From NCBI GenBank assembly GCA_019843655.1, contig JACDQD010000002.1:13477154-13541153 (forward strand): a DNA stretch of 64,000 bases, written 5' to 3'. Both the position numbers and the translations under genes were made by a program. This DNA is from Lethocerus indicus (taxonomy: Eukaryota > Arthropoda > Insecta > Hemiptera > Belostomatidae). Each line of letters opens with the position of its first letter. Positions within the stretch are counted from its first letter, which is position 1. This document shows positions 1 to 12,120 of the stretch, piece after piece. Below the pieces are notes generated by a model. The model saw only the letters and a list, made by a program, of their open reading frames with translations, made no database searches and was not told the origin of the DNA.

Positions 1-143
1 GAGCAATTGGAAGTTTTTATTTGCCACTTAACGGCGTCAAGCGTGGCAACTAATGTCAAGGACCGAATAGCTCAAGATTATGTTAAAACTTGTTTCGTCC
101 CACACAGCATCGTAGTAAAAAAACGTAGGCAGATCTATAGACG

Positions 144-166
144 TTCAATTAAATTGGTTCAATTAA
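144..166. repeat. Direct repeat of TTCAATTAA inside a GACG/CGTC frame
   Basis: TTCAATTAA occurs at 144-152 and again at 158-166, a 14-bp period. The pair is bounded by GACG on the left and CGTC on the right. Each copy carries an AATTA homeodomain core, so paired homeodomain sites are possible. This is inference from the motif only. Confidence 0.5.
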
Positions 167-869
167 CGTCTTGAAATATTCCATCTCACCGGCTGTATGG
201 CTATATCGTGAAATGTGTTACTAAGCAAACCTTTTATTATAACTAAGCCTATACATATTTAAATTCGAAAGAACACGACTAAATTTCAACACGAGATTTG
301 AAAATAGACTCGCTTGTTTTGGCCGTCTATTTATGGTAAATATGAAAAATAAATGAGCATATGTAAAATGAATAAACTCCCGTGTGAGTGTTGCGCAATT
401 CATGCTTCGGAACTGGAGGTTAGTCGACAAACAGGTTCACGGTTGAATATTAAAAACTATATTATGTAAGATGCATAGGGCGGGAAATCATTTGGGACTT
501 GGAAAGAGCTTTCATGAACGCGTTACATTTCGAAGCGGATGCGAGATCAAATAAGAATAAAACTATGAATAAATGCCCGTGTTATAGTGTGTTCATTTTG
601 TCGAATGTATTATAGTTTACTATTCCAGTACTTGCTGAAAATTAATAACATACGAGCAACGTTTCTCATTGGCGCATTATTTTCTATTTAATTAGTCAGT
701 TATATGGTTTCATACAAGGGTTCAGAAAGCTCAATATTCTTTGGGCATTGATGTTTTCGGAATGTCTAGATGAAATTAACAAGTAATGAAATGCAAAATT
801 CTTTGTGTCCCTCAAGAACAGAATGTCAGCTCGCGGGAAGAAAATGTTGTTTTCTCGGATCGGATGGGT

Positions 870-885
870 GTATGTATGTATGTAT
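870..885. repeat. (GTAT)4 microsatellite
   Basis: Four perfect GTAT units followed by an A-rich run. It is a simple repeat with no other content. Confidence 0.85.
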
Positions 886-1780
886 AAAAAACAGACAAAA
901 AGAGACGGTATAGCGTGGTACCTCGCTCCTACACTTATCGTTGACAATTATACATTATCGGCCCGCCTACGGAAGCTTAAAACACACGCCCGATGTAACC
1001 TCCCCCTCCCGCTCCCACCGGTGCATGAAGCGTGCAATGTATCTAGGGCAAAAATAATGGTTTATTCCAGAGCCGCAAATAAACCCGCTGGGTCTTTTTA
1101 AGTGCAAAGTATAAAGTGGGGTTGTCTCGGGGCATGTTTATAGTTCGTACTTGTTCGAGTAAGTGGATCGTAAATAGAAATCCCGCGCAATCGCTTGTTA
1201 GTTGGGGCTCCATCAATATTTTCATTATGTTTATTAGAGCAGGTACCCCTCCGACAATAAAAAATTATCGACCCGCAGTAAATATCGTTCCATTAGTACG
1301 CTTCCCTTTTATATTTGAAACCCGAATTTATGGATCGTGAATTTCAAAGTGTGCGATATTCCCGGTATGTGTCCTGAGAGTAAATACGGCCTATTCGCCG
1401 ATATCTAAAATGCAACTGAATGTACTCGATGTGTGAGTGCCCCTGAATTATTACTTCTCGTGCACAACGGGATCTGGAGCGGATTAAATGACAAAGAAAT
1501 TCTTGGAGGAAGACAAGAATTAATTTTTAACTTGCAGAAAGTTACACTGCAAGCTTTAATGCATCGTGATATTGCTCATATTTTGAGAACATCACCCGAA
1601 CGGCGAATTTACGAGATTAATAATATTTTTGTACTGTTTATAGGTACAGTAAATTACCTTGCTTCTCTCATTTCAGCTTTGCCTTGGTATACGGTACGAT
1701 AAATATCTATTAAAACGGTACTTTATCTTGTTAATTATTGATTCGTGATATTTTGAAAATGCTTTAACTAAGGAATCAAT

Positions 1781-2789
1781 CATCTGTACCTGAGGAACGT
1801 GTACTGATCGGACAATCATGCTCGAACACGACGTAACCTCGCCACACAAAGATTAGTGACAATCATCACGAAATGATGAATGAAATCGGTGATTGTTTTA
1901 ATGACAGAAAGTACGAACAAAGGTGTAGAATGGCGGGAATTGACAGAAAATAAACAGGACCGACTCTTCAAAGGATAAGAGGTTGAGGTGGAGCGAAAGA
2001 GATAGGTATATGGGGTAACGGGAGAGAGAGAGCGATAGAGTAAGAGTGAGGGGGCGACGGGGAACCAGTTAGGCGGAGTACGGAGCAAGTAGAGTAGGGA
2101 CCTCCTGTGAACAATGCCGGTGATATATAGCTGGCTCTTGAGCTTCCACTGTTGTTGTACTCGAGCGGGCGTGTTGGCCAATAGAGTGCTCAGACCGAGG
2201 TCCCGGATCCGATGAAAAATGCCCGACCGAAAGTCAACTCACCGCGACCGCCTTACCAACGGCTAATGCCTCGGCTAATTGACACTCGCCTCCTCCTACC
2301 ACGTTGCATCCATCGCGGTTGTCAATAATGATAACATCACGATGTTGAACGATGTATGAATGACGATTAAAAGAGAGAACCAGCTTTTCTCACCTTTGGA
2401 CTACAACGGTGAATAGTAGCGGCACTATAATAGAGAATCATGTACTGCCTACTGAAAAGCGAGAGTTAATTAACTGGCAATAGGCCCGGAATCTATCTGA
2501 AATTCCGGTCTCATCTATTAAGAGTCATTAGAAACGAAATCGAAGTGTAATAATTTTTTACAGTTTGATTAGAAATGTTTACGGAAATACAATAATCGGA
2601 TTTGTGTTTGAAGGGGTTTGGGATTCGATTCGCACTTGCAAATTTGAATCGCAATAAAAGACCCAGAAGGGAGAAACAAACGTCGTTCAACGGGAAGGAT
2701 ATCAGTTTACACATAACGCAACGGTGAGCTTAGTAGCCGGATTTCAGTCTGAAATAGACATGCACGCAACAGGAATTATGCGCACGTTT
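1781..2789. other. Mixed non-coding stretch with GA-rich tract
   Basis: No gene is supported. From about 1980 to 2062 the + strand is purine-rich, with a GAGAGAGAGAG core near 2022-2032. The 121-codon minus-strand open frame across it is a low-complexity product of that purine bias. 2181-2340 is moderately GC-rich and contains several homeodomain-like ATTA cores; 2480-2760 is AT-rich. Confidence 0.6.
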
Positions 2790-3110
2790 CGGTAATGTCG
2801 GGCGACGGACGGTGGCCGTATTGGGCGGGGGCTGCGACACGGCGTTGGGAAAGTTGGGGCTGTTGGGGCGCCGCTAGGCTTAGCTAGCTGCTATTTCCCA
2901 AGCTAATTGTCTGTCGGGCTGGTTGGTAATGGGCGGCTCTCAGGTGGCCCGCTGCTCCTACGCACCGCCGGGCCCGGGCCCTTGTTATTGTTGTCGGCGG
3001 CGAGCCTAATAAAATCGTAATGGTCGGTCACGACCGCTCCCCCGGCCAAACATCCCAACATCCCCGTCCTCATAAAAGTATCTTCCAGTACGTCATGTCT
3101 CACTGTTACG
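2790..3110. promoter_or_regulatory. GC- and CpG-rich regulatory-like block
   Basis: An abrupt GC-rich island in AT-rich surroundings. It contains the recurrent 10-mer GGGGCGCCGC at 2865-2874, an AAGCTAATTG homeodomain core, and a TTGTTATTGTTG run with Sox-type ATTGTT near 2981-2993. No reading frame is convincing. I read it as a candidate conserved regulatory element. A short CpG promoter is the alternative; no TATA or clear start site is seen. Confidence 0.35.
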
Positions 3111-5020
3111 GCTCGTGAATGCTTATTAGGACTATGGAAGACAATAGCATATTTCGTGAGACCTATGGGGGTCCGCCAGGGATTCCAATCGCTCCCAGTG
3201 CGTGGGGAGTGGCATCGTCTCCATTACGACATACCTGTTTCCGCGTCTCATCGTCGTTAGTAGCACACAGCAGTAAATTGATACGTCACATTGATAAGTC
3301 AGCCACCAAGAATATCTACATTTAATTTTAATAGATGTACTTCGAAACAAATATTTTAGTCTCTCAGCAGCTCCCAACAGAAATTCTTCGACACTCCTCT
3401 TGGTATGAGCCGAATATTCTCCTTTATTTTCAGTCATTTTACAAAGTAGTAAAATATGAGCGGAAATAGTAAAGTAGTAAAGTAAGGAGTTTTGACAATT
3501 TGCTACTACAGTATTAAATTACTAATCCTGGTACAACAGTAAAACGCTCTTAGTTGGGCCTGCGTTATTTTCCAAAGGCAGTTGGGCCTCAGGGGATTGG
3601 TCGCGCCAAAATGACCGAAGCTAATGTTCAAGCAGTCGAAGTGAAGGAACGGGCGGGAGAGAAAGAGAGCGACAGAGGTAGAAAGTCAGGGTATGACGTA
3701 GTGTGAGAGGGCTGGAGGGGAAGAAAGACAGAAGACGGATATTTAGAGGGAGAGGGGGAGAGTGTGCCGACTTCTGAAATCCGGCTGCCCCTGCCCAATT
3801 GCGATTTTTCGCTGTTCCTTTCGGTCTCGGCCCACGTGGCAGGCTCATTATTACATTTCGCCTCATTATTACATATGGAATCAGAGACAACGGTCTTCCG
3901 GGAGGAACATGATCCACAACAGTGGTCGCTAGAAAGCCAAAAAGTAGTGAAATACAAGCAAAAACTCTTGGTACAGTTTAATAGACCACGCTTATCTTCA
4001 TTAACATTAGAATTAACTTATCGTTATGTTACACTCACGATATATTTTTTGGTCTTTCAAATGAAAGTTCAAATTCCGTTGTAAATACGTTGAACGTTAT
4101 TTTCAAATGTGCTTATCATTTTGTATTTATTGTAACGATTTAAAGATACACATTTATCCAGTCGACTTGTATACGACTACGATTGGAAGCGAAAAAATCC
4201 GGTAAATAAACAAGTTGCTTCGGGCTCGAATTAAAAAGGTCGGGGCGGAAATGTGGAACTAAGTCAAGATCGTCAAAGTCAATTGCGCCGATCGAGGAGT
4301 CGCTCTGAAACCGGTATTAAGTTAGGCCCGGCCGAGCGAGTTAAGTCGGAACTCATTTGCGACAGAGTAGAGTTGCCCGGGGGTCAAAGTAAGCCGGGCC
4401 AATGTTTGCTCCGAAGGCGGACCCCGCAGTGTTGAAACAGCGCCACTGAAAACTCAGTCTCGCCTCTGTCTTAACGACTCCCAGCGTTGATTCACTGTGA
4501 AAGTCGACACCAGTTGCCCTCCTAGAAAAAAAACGGCTTAAATTCTATTTCGAGTTTATTGGATTATGTGTCAATCTCAATCAATCGGTTACAACATTTC
4601 AAGAAATGTACTTCAATCAAATTAAAATCTATAACTGATTAATCGAGAGAAACATAATAAACTCGAGAAAATTCAAAATAGAATTCAGTTCCGTAGGAGT
4701 GGCCTTAAATACTGCTTCACGTGTAAATATAATGAATAATATAACAAAATCACTGGAGATTTGGTTGTGTTTTTTATTTCGGGTTATTTCATGTCGGACC
4801 CTGTCATTAGGTAATCCTAATATCGCCCAAGCCGCAAGGAATCGCAGATTAGTGGTGACGGCACCACTTATTCTATAAGTATTTCCAAGTAGCAACACAT
4901 TCGCGAAGATAGTAATTTATAACCTATTTACTCGGGGCAGTAGGCCTATTTCCCAGGAATTCTTAACTTGAAATCAAATAGTAGTAGGACGAGCAAGCGA
5001 GATGTGTGTATTACAGACGG
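3111..5020. other. Non-coding stretch with purine-rich tract
   Basis: No gene is supported. It holds short AGTAGTAAA repeats (3443-3486), a purine-rich tract (3639-3761), a moderately GC-rich section (4240-4500) and AT-rich DNA from 4501. Overlapping open frames in several phases at 3620-4080 follow from the purine tract and have low-complexity translations. Confidence 0.6.
3639..3761 (+). repeat. Purine-rich (GA/GGA) tract
   Basis: The + strand is nearly all A and G, with GAGAGAAAGAGAG and GAGGGAGAGGGGGAGAG segments. Such tracts can bind GAGA-type factors or form triplex DNA; nothing here shows which applies. Confidence 0.7.
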
Positions 5021-5340
5021 ACTGGTGGACTAATTGAATGGGCAATAGTCTCGGCCAGACTCTGCAGTTGGGTGGATGCGGGCGGTATCAGATTTTGGTT
5101 GGGGGACTATGGGGGCCCCATTGAAGCAAAATTAAATTCCCGTCACGTTTCCCCACGGTGCATTTAGTGTATGCCTTATCTCTGGCCGAGTGTTTCATCG
5201 CCCATTGAAAACCCCCACCGAGTCTTTAGTCTACAACGGACGCGCTATTAGGGGATACGTATTTTTGATGGGAAGCGCTGGATAACAATAATTGTTATTA
5301 CGTCATACGGGATTGCCGGAAAAATTCTCGATTATTTGGG
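5021..5340. promoter_or_regulatory. Regulatory-like block with Sox-type palindrome
   Basis: A GC-richer block with TAATTG, CCATTGA and CCCATTGAA cores, ending in the 17-bp palindrome at 5282-5298. No coding potential is seen. An enhancer or other conserved non-coding element is inferred from motif content only. Confidence 0.3.
5282..5298. promoter_or_regulatory. Perfect palindrome ATAACAAT-A-ATTGTTAT
   Basis: Two 8-bp arms around one central A place AACAAT and ATTGTT back to back. This is the core of Sox HMG-box sites in inverted orientation. A companion with the halves in the opposite order lies at 43484-43498. Confidence 0.5.
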
Positions 5341-6153
5341 CAAATTCTTTGGAGAGGTATAGCATAGGTAGAATCCATAACAGTGGTCAGTAAAATTATA
5401 CTGATATATTTAAGGTACATCATCCTTGTGAACTACTGTCTTCACTTTTCACAATCTTCAGTATATTAGTGTACATCAGTGTTTATTAGTGAGGCACATG
5501 AGCGTTAACCGTGTAGAATGCCGACCGGCAACTAATTTTATCTACGCTGCGGAAGTATGATCGAATAGATACTGCTGACACCTTACTATATTTTGATGGT
5601 ATGTTGATGAAGAACCGGAATGTTGGTCTAGGTTAAGACCATTTGCGCTAGGGTAAGTATAGAACCGGGCGAGTAGGCATTGTGAACCCGGAAGGGGGAC
5701 CCGAGGGATTGAAACGTCGAGCGTTGACAATGGGGTAAGCTGGGAAAGGGACGGGGCCGGGGGGCAGTTTAATTGCGGCCATTTAACGGCCACAAGGGAT
5801 TAGTTAAAGTCGATTCCTATCTTATCTATGCGGGTTGTTAAGTTGTTCGACAACACGCGAGCCACATTTTCCTGAATGGCCGCCGAGCCGGGTTCCACCC
5901 CCCGTCACTCTGCCCATTATCCAAATGAATACATTTGTATTCAGACCGCTTTCGACTGGATTATTTTTAACGCCCTGATACATTGGTACAGTCGCGTTGA
6001 AACAGCACCACCGTCGCCAAATTTCTTCTTTCCCCTACGAGATACTGCTCTATAAACTCGATTGCGTAACACCGTGTTCAGTTGCAATATGGAAAGTAAA
6101 CCATCGTATTACCAAATAACGCATGATATGGACTTATGACCATCCGTAATTGT

Positions 6154-6172
6154 ATACGACCGTCCGTCGTAT
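6154..6172. repeat. Hairpin ATACGAC / GTCGTAT
   Basis: Perfect 7-bp arms with a 5-base loop (CGTCC). Function unknown. Confidence 0.6.
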
Positions 6173-6423
6173 GCAATATTATTAAGTAATTTATTAATAC
6201 TCTCTTAATTTTTAGTTTTTAATAGGTTCTAAAGTTTTATGGGACCATGTTGCCATTTGTAGCCATGTGTATGTAGTGCTACATCGGAATTAAATGCGAC
6301 CATGAAATGGGTATAGGCTAAGTACTGCGCAGCGTGTTGTAAACAAATGGAACAGCTGAGAGGACGGCAAACTCGGGGAAACCTGCAGGTCTCTAAATAG
6401 GAACAGATGGGCGCCCAGACTGA

Positions 6424-6439
6424 CTCGGGGACCCCCGAG
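6424..6439. repeat. Tight GC hairpin CTCGGGG-AC-CCCCGAG
   Basis: A perfect 7-bp inverted repeat with a 2-base centre. ACTCGGGGA also occurs about 55 bp upstream, so half of the motif is present twice. Confidence 0.6.
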
Positions 6440-6625
6440 CCCCCACCTTGCTCTTCGGGATTTACAAAGGCCGCTAAAAACGACCCGGCCCTTTGACAAC
6501 GCCCGGATAAAAGGGAGAATCTTCCCTTTCACGGCTAACGGTCTCGGTATTTGATTTTTTTCTACCTTGCGAGGGTGTACCGCCGGGTAAAGGCAGCAGG
6601 AAAAGACGGAATTTCACTGTTCCGA

Positions 6626-6656
6626 AACCCCCGGGGGTTACGTTTGGGGGGGGGGG
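6626..6656 (+). repeat. AACCCCCGGGGGTT palindrome followed by G11
   Basis: A perfect 14-bp palindrome at 6626-6639 is followed after six bases by a run of eleven G (6646-6656). The G run could slip or pair with the C5 run. It is also a likely site of sequencing error. Confidence 0.7.
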
Positions 6657-7429
6657 TGGAGTTGAGGCTCGAGCCGAGAATTCTCCTTCACGATATCCTA
6701 CGATGATCATAGTTGGGTATTTCGGAATCCAATCACATCGGTATCAGTACCATCAATTATAGCATGATTACAACAGCCGAATTTAACTAATAATAACCTT
6801 GTTGTATTTAAATGCTGTACAATGTGTACCACTGGGTGTATTCTGCAGAATTAGATAGGTGGGAAACTGTAACAATTGTTCTGCGTGTCGGATTCAGTCC
6901 GAGGTGGGGCCTTGGGGTGGTAGCCGGTCGAAACATGACCAAACAAGCGAAAGGAGAAAGAAAATCTAACGAGTATAGAAATAATACTTTCCCTGCAGAC
7001 TCAGTTTCACCCGCGATTTCAACACAATTGCAGGAGCCGGAGGAGGCACTAACTGAAATTGTGTAGTATAAAGGAAAATAAGTCGGAATGTGCAACAGGA
7101 AGGATAATAACTGACTGGACCTCACTAACCCTTGTGCAGTCGATAGATTTTAGTTTGATACCAATTTCGGGGTGAGTGAGGTTCCGAAATATCAACCTTC
7201 TCTCAAATCTTCTATCTCCTCTTTGTGTTTTGGTCCTTAATTTAAATGAATAATATTTAAGAAATGAAATAATTCCTTCCGCCCCGGTTTTATTGCAATG
7301 CAATAATAGTAAATTCTCAATTTACCAATTAACATGTATTGAATAATTCGCTCGGTATAAAATATATAAGAGATCGTGGCCTCTTTAAGCCTTTCGGTTC
7401 ATAAATGGTTTCGTCGCTTGTGTAATGTA

Positions 7430-7920
7430 GCATGCCAATTCTATATATAATGTGGCGAGCATCCGGTCGGATTAGATTTTTTTTTTATAGCACGGGGATG
7501 AAAGGATGGCGCAATGAACTCGGTAGCAGAAAGGAAGAAACTCTGTCGGGAGAGAAAGGTGACTAGGGGAGGGAGGAGGGTGGCTGAACGGGGGGTTGGA
7601 GAGGGCCGTGACCTTGTCGAAGGGAGGCGGCGGCGGCGGCCAGCTGGTTCGCCCAGTTCACTGGGTCTCTCCCTCCGAGGTATACCTATACCTGACCGGC
7701 GCCACAATCTGGTTCAACGTCCCCCTTCAACCTTTTCCAGACTATTTGCATACATTAAGCCCATTCATTAAACGCGGGGAAGGGGGTCCGCCAATGTTCG
7801 ACTGCTCCCTCAAACATAAACCCCCGGTTAGTGAAAATTATTCCGCGACAATTTATCTCCCTACTTCTGTCCGCGCGGCCTATTTACTTTCTAACTTTAA
7901 GCTGGTCTATTAATAAATGG
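7430..7920. other. GC/GA-rich block with (GGC)5
   Basis: The + strand carries GGGGAGGGAGGAGGG-type purine runs (7565-7610) and GGC repeated five times at 7626-7641. Open frames on both strands give Gly/Arg/Pro-rich translations that look like repeat artefacts. The 3' part contains the first copy of the octamer-bearing repeat (7745-7770). Confidence 0.5.
7745..7770 (+). repeat. Octamer-homeodomain element, copy 1
   Basis: A 26-bp segment that starts TTTGCATACATTAAG and ends CCATTCATTA. With the preceding A it contains a perfect POU octamer ATTTGCAT (7744-7751), followed by ATTA-type cores. It matches copy 2 (8529-8554) at 25 of 26 positions. A related GTTCGACTGCTCCCT lies 3' of it, as it does near copy 2 with a shorter gap. 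Confidence 0.65.
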
Positions 7921-9185
7921 CGCGATGAAATTGATCAAAGCGCTTTTGCGAAACCGTTTAATTCATGATTCTAACAGTAATTTCTACTAGTTACCACCTA
8001 TTAAAATAACGCGTTATCTCATTGTTGTGTTCAAAAATCATTGGACGGCTTAGGAATGAATTATAATTTATGAACTAATCGGTACGTACTGAACTTTCTT
8101 AGTAATCATATGCATCAATTTGAAACATAGTAGACCTTTAACATTATAAAAAGGGCCGAAATAAACTAATTCTACATCCGAAATATAACACCATTCAGGA
8201 TGTTATTTCATACTTTAAAATTTGACGTTTCATAAACTATGATTATACATTAATTCGGGTTCATTAATGTTTTTATTACGGATCTTTGTCAACTTCGACA
8301 GCTGAATTGTTAACAAATATTGAAATATTGTTCCTTCATTTGTGTATTAAGCCAAATACGATTTGCTAAAGACGATTTAAAATTGTCCAGCAGGTCGGAG
8401 AATAAATAAATATTCCTGACTAAAAGGAAGGCGCGACTCCATAAAGTTATTAAATGAGAGTGCCAGGCGGGGCGTACAATTATTCACCCACCCGGATCTT
8501 GCTCCACCTCCACCTCGCCCTCACCGGGTTTGCATACATTAAGACCATTCATTAGTTCAAGTCCGCTCCCTAATATGTATGTAGACTATTAGTTTTTTGT
8601 TGGGCAGTATAAATTGGTTACACGACAGATTGTGAGACGACCGTGTGAATTCAAAATTGAAGTGTGGCGTAAGGGGAACCAGCGAGGCCGAGACCGTATA
8701 GCAGATTATACCGATTGTGTTTCTTTCGGTCGTTTATTAAATGACATTTTCAAGATACACTCCCTTCTTAATCTTTTAACCTCAGACCTGACCCCTCGCA
8801 AGGGCCTATACGCTTAAGACTTAATTTTTATTTTTTTATTGGGTACAAAATAAATATCGGTTTCTTTTCTCAGCGAAAAGTGGAAGCAGTAACATTTCAT
8901 TTAATATTTCGTTACACTTCAGTAAAATTAATTATATACCATTATTTATTACCTGGTATTTACTATTCGGTTTAGAACTTGTTTTCACAGAATCCAGTTA
9001 AATTAGAACTAATACAATTCATGTCCATGCGCCCTGACAGCCCTTTATGTTTCTTAGCTGATCACAGGTAAATGAACATCGCCTGTCTTTGCTGATCTCG
9101 AATTTAATTAAGAATATAGTTTTGTTAATCTGAAAATAATTATTCACATGACACATTATCCAAAGTGTAATATCCGTTACAGGTT
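7921..9185. other. AT-rich spacer carrying the second octamer element
   Basis: No gene is supported. It is mostly AT-rich; GC rises only around 8460-8560, where the second copy of the 26-bp element sits. Confidence 0.65.
8529..8554 (+). repeat. Octamer-homeodomain element, copy 2
   Basis: The 26-bp segment differs from 7745-7770 at a single base (A for C after ATTAAG). It is preceded by G instead of A, so its octamer is GTTTGCAT. Downstream GTTCAAGTCCGCTCCCT resembles the sequence 3' of copy 1. Either an old local duplication or two copies of one constrained binding array would explain this. Confidence 0.65.
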
Positions 9186-9880
9186 CAGACAGCTTCCGGG
9201 TACAAGGAGGAAAGTCCAGGATTGCTTCATGGCTTGCGAAAAGTCAGGGTGACACAGCTCTTCGCGGAGACATCCGACCGGTCGGCGTTGCGGGAGGGGG
9301 GGTTGGTGGGCTAATAAATGCGACAGGAATGACATTTAAGTTTGCGTAAACTGCAGTAATGGCGGCCTGGGCGCGGATATCGTTGCCGTAAACAGCTGGG
9401 CGTTGCGTAACGCGGCTCTTTCTTTCGCTCTTTCGCCGCGATCGGAGCGGTAGGAGGTGCGACGGGGGTGGGAAGAGGGGGTTGTTTGTAATAAATACGC
9501 GGAGCGAAAACGCGTAGAGGGAGTAGGGAGATAAGGCAGCGGGGGTAGAGGATGGAGGAGGGGGAGGGGGCGACTCGTCCAACTTGACCTACTGTCGGAG
9601 CCCGCACACGGACACACCCCGAAACTCAAAGCGATTTCATTAGCGGCATCGGCTCCCGATCTGGACTTTTGCAACTGACGCGGCTCGGGGGCTGTGTGCC
9701 CCAGATACGGAGTAGGCGGAGTCGTCTCGCCCGGGCTACGGTCGTTATACCTGGGCCTAGTCGTGAATAAACAGTCCCCCGGACTGGAAAGAACTAAATT
9801 GGAGGTTCCGATAACCGTATCCTACGAGCAAATAAGGAATCGACAAGTTAATTCGGTAAAATTATCGGTAATATAAAGCA
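9186..9880. other. GC-rich block, function unknown
   Basis: A GC- and CpG-rich block with purine runs (GGAGGAGGGGGAGGGGG near 9553-9570). All six phases carry overlapping open frames because stop codons are rare in GC-rich DNA. The Pro/Ser-rich minus-strand translations are not recognisable. GTGAATAAACAG near 9763 is a Fox/Cdx-like core. A regulatory block or untranslated exon is possible. Confidence 0.35.
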
Positions 9881-12120
9881 TTTAGGATATCGTCTGTATT
9901 TTTTGCCTTCAAACGCATATTTGGTCTTAAGCTGGACCGGTTTTGTTTCCTGTAAAACGTCGCTTGAAGGCGTAAATACTGACCAAAAGAATCCCAGATA
10001 TTAAGTAGTACAAACATGATGCAATCGTAGACCGGAAGACGGAATCTAAATTCACGTTAACAATTTTTTTCTCATCATACATTCATTGTAGAGTATTGCT
10101 AGTACCTCGCTATCATTAGTATTATATTTATAATACATGTTAGGATTTTTATATACAATTCCAGTACACCGGAGATAATTATGGGACGATCGTGATATTT
10201 AATACAGTAACAGTGAATACAGGCTTCATCATCAGGTGACATAGCAACTTCAGTATATTACTGGCGGAATACTAATACTCAAAGCGAGTACCGGCAGAAT
10301 ATTTATTCTCTTGCCGCTTGTATCTTTTGTTTGTACCGCCTTCAAATTTGCCGAGAGCAAACAGTTGAAGTGTATTTGTGGAAGGTTCGGAATATCATCA
10401 CTCCTAAATGCTAGGTACTTTGGGTAAAAAGGTCGGGTTAGACAGAAAAACGCAGTGTGACGACAGCTCCTACTGCACCTATGACTGTCGTGTGAATCGC
10501 CCTGGAGATGCCAATCAAAGACGAGTCTCGTACAGACCAACACTCAGCCAAACTATTTATTATACAGTTTTTGATCCGTGTAATTCGTGAAAGCAATTTT
10601 GTAATTTTGGAAGTCAGAAATGTGAAGCAACACAGCTTGGGGAATTCGTAAACAGGATGTACGCCCTACTTCAGGGACCGCACAAAAGGATTGGCCCGAG
10701 GATCTTTTTCTGCGACCTTCTCGTGGTTCGATCGAAAAAATCCAAAGCAGATTTTTTTTTGGCCCGTTTTTAAAACCCCATTTGAGGCTACCCGGCGGCG
10801 AATCTGTTTTTTGAAAGATTTTTCCCAAGCAAGCAAGCCTTTCTCGTCCTTTTGTGGTGTTTTCTCTCTGTTCTGTATGTGCTCTGGCTGGAGGGATTGG
10901 CCCGACCCTTGGGCCACCGCCGGGGACCCACTTTCCATTCAGACCTACCGACACTCCCAATACACTAGTACCTGCTCCTTACCCTATCTGCTGCCTAATT
11001 CACAATCTTCTTTGCACCAATACATTCGTTCGCGAAAATTCAAATGTTCGAAACTGAAACTGTTATTGGAATTGGCCTCAATTCCATAACACTTAATTTA
11101 GGCTAACATGTTGACGATACGGACATCGGTTTTGAGAATTGAACCTACAGGCGGGGAAAAAAACGAATTCTAATTCAATCTCGAACAAGAGATACAGGTT
11201 TGTCCTACAAATATAAATTCGAATTAAAAAATCTGCACGGCTGTTGAATACGAAATTTGGGAAGCAACTGTCCAGTGATTGTGGAGTCCACCTGTCGAGG
11301 CACTGTCTGCAGAAGGAATTAGCATATTATTAAAAAAGTAAAAAAATATTGTCGGTTATATGTAAGGTCATTTACAAATATTCAAGCAAATAAAAAGTAT
11401 AAACTCAATGCCACAGCAATTAAAGCAAAACCAGCCACCATTTACTCAAGCGATTTATAAAGTATAATGCGGTAATATATAACTAATTATGAAAATATAA
11501 CAGTATACAGGGAGCTGTTATTTTTAGGATACTCGCTGTAATTACAGCGACATAATTATGTCGAGATCCAGTGAAACAGTCTCTCTGCAAGGAAAGTATT
11601 ATTTATCTCTGTACTCGCCGCATTTGATTCTCCTTTCGCTAGTTTGGTCCAGTTTCAACTTACCAGAGGCGTAATTGTGTATGTCTCCAGTAACCCACGG
11701 CCGCAGCACACATTATCTCCACCCATATCATGATAAAATACTATACGAACAACACAACTGTGCTACTGTTCCTGTAACTGTGCTTGCCAAGGAGGTGGAA
11801 AATCAGTTCAAATCAAATTTTTTAGAAGTGTGATTTTAAGGCGCTTAGAAGCTAAATAATGTCAGCGCACCTGTTTTAAAAACACAGAATCGAGATTTAA
11901 AGATGCGGAGATGATCGAATACCGCAAGAACTAAGTTAAGGCATGTTTGACTTTTCCACATGGAAAGGAATGGATTTCAGAAGGATCTAGATCACATGAA
12001 TTCAGTTTCGGAATATTTTATTCTTTAATTGAGTACCAAGAGGATTTGAGTTATCCCATCAGCCGTGCTCAGATTTATGATGCAAAAAGAAATGATTCAA
12101 AGGCATTTTGAAAGGAAATC
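9881..12120. other. Largely AT-rich non-coding stretch
   Basis: No gene is supported. A GC-richer segment with T8-T9 runs lies at 10670-10960; its overlapping frames are unrecognisable. 11100-11500 is AT-rich. The double palindrome at 11534-11563 is the strongest local signal. Confidence 0.6.
11534..11563. promoter_or_regulatory. Two overlapping 16-bp TAATTA palindromes
   Basis: CGCTGTAATTACAGCG (11534-11549) and CGACATAATTATGTCG (11548-11563) are both perfect 16-bp palindromes that share the CG at 11548-11549. Each is centred on AATT within a homeodomain core, and the centres are 14 bp apart. This geometry would suit two homeodomain dimers side by side. GCTGTAATTACA recurs at 22303 and 34914. 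Confidence 0.6.

Larger units (their letters stand above)
1..1780. other. AT-rich non-coding stretch
   Basis: No gene is supported here. Open frames are short, overlap on both strands and have no recognisable domains. Near 1657-1676 a pyrimidine-rich run ends in TTTCAG and resembles a 3' splice site, but no convincing exon follows. Small repeats inside are listed separately. Confidence 0.7.
5341..7429. other. Non-coding stretch with several short hairpins
   Basis: No gene is supported. A perfect donor-like GGGTAAGTAT lies at 5651-5660 without a recognisable exon before it. Perfect hairpins occur at 6154-6172 and 6424-6439, and a CCCCCGGGGG palindrome with a G11 run at 6626-6656. The rest is AT-rich with scattered short frames. 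Confidence 0.6.

Noticed and set aside
9209..9229. AAGGAGGAAAGTCCAGGATTG resembles the conserved GAGGAAAGTCC segment of RNase P RNA
   Set aside because: Only this one short segment matches. The flanking P4-type helices and the second conserved region are not seen nearby, so it is most likely coincidence.
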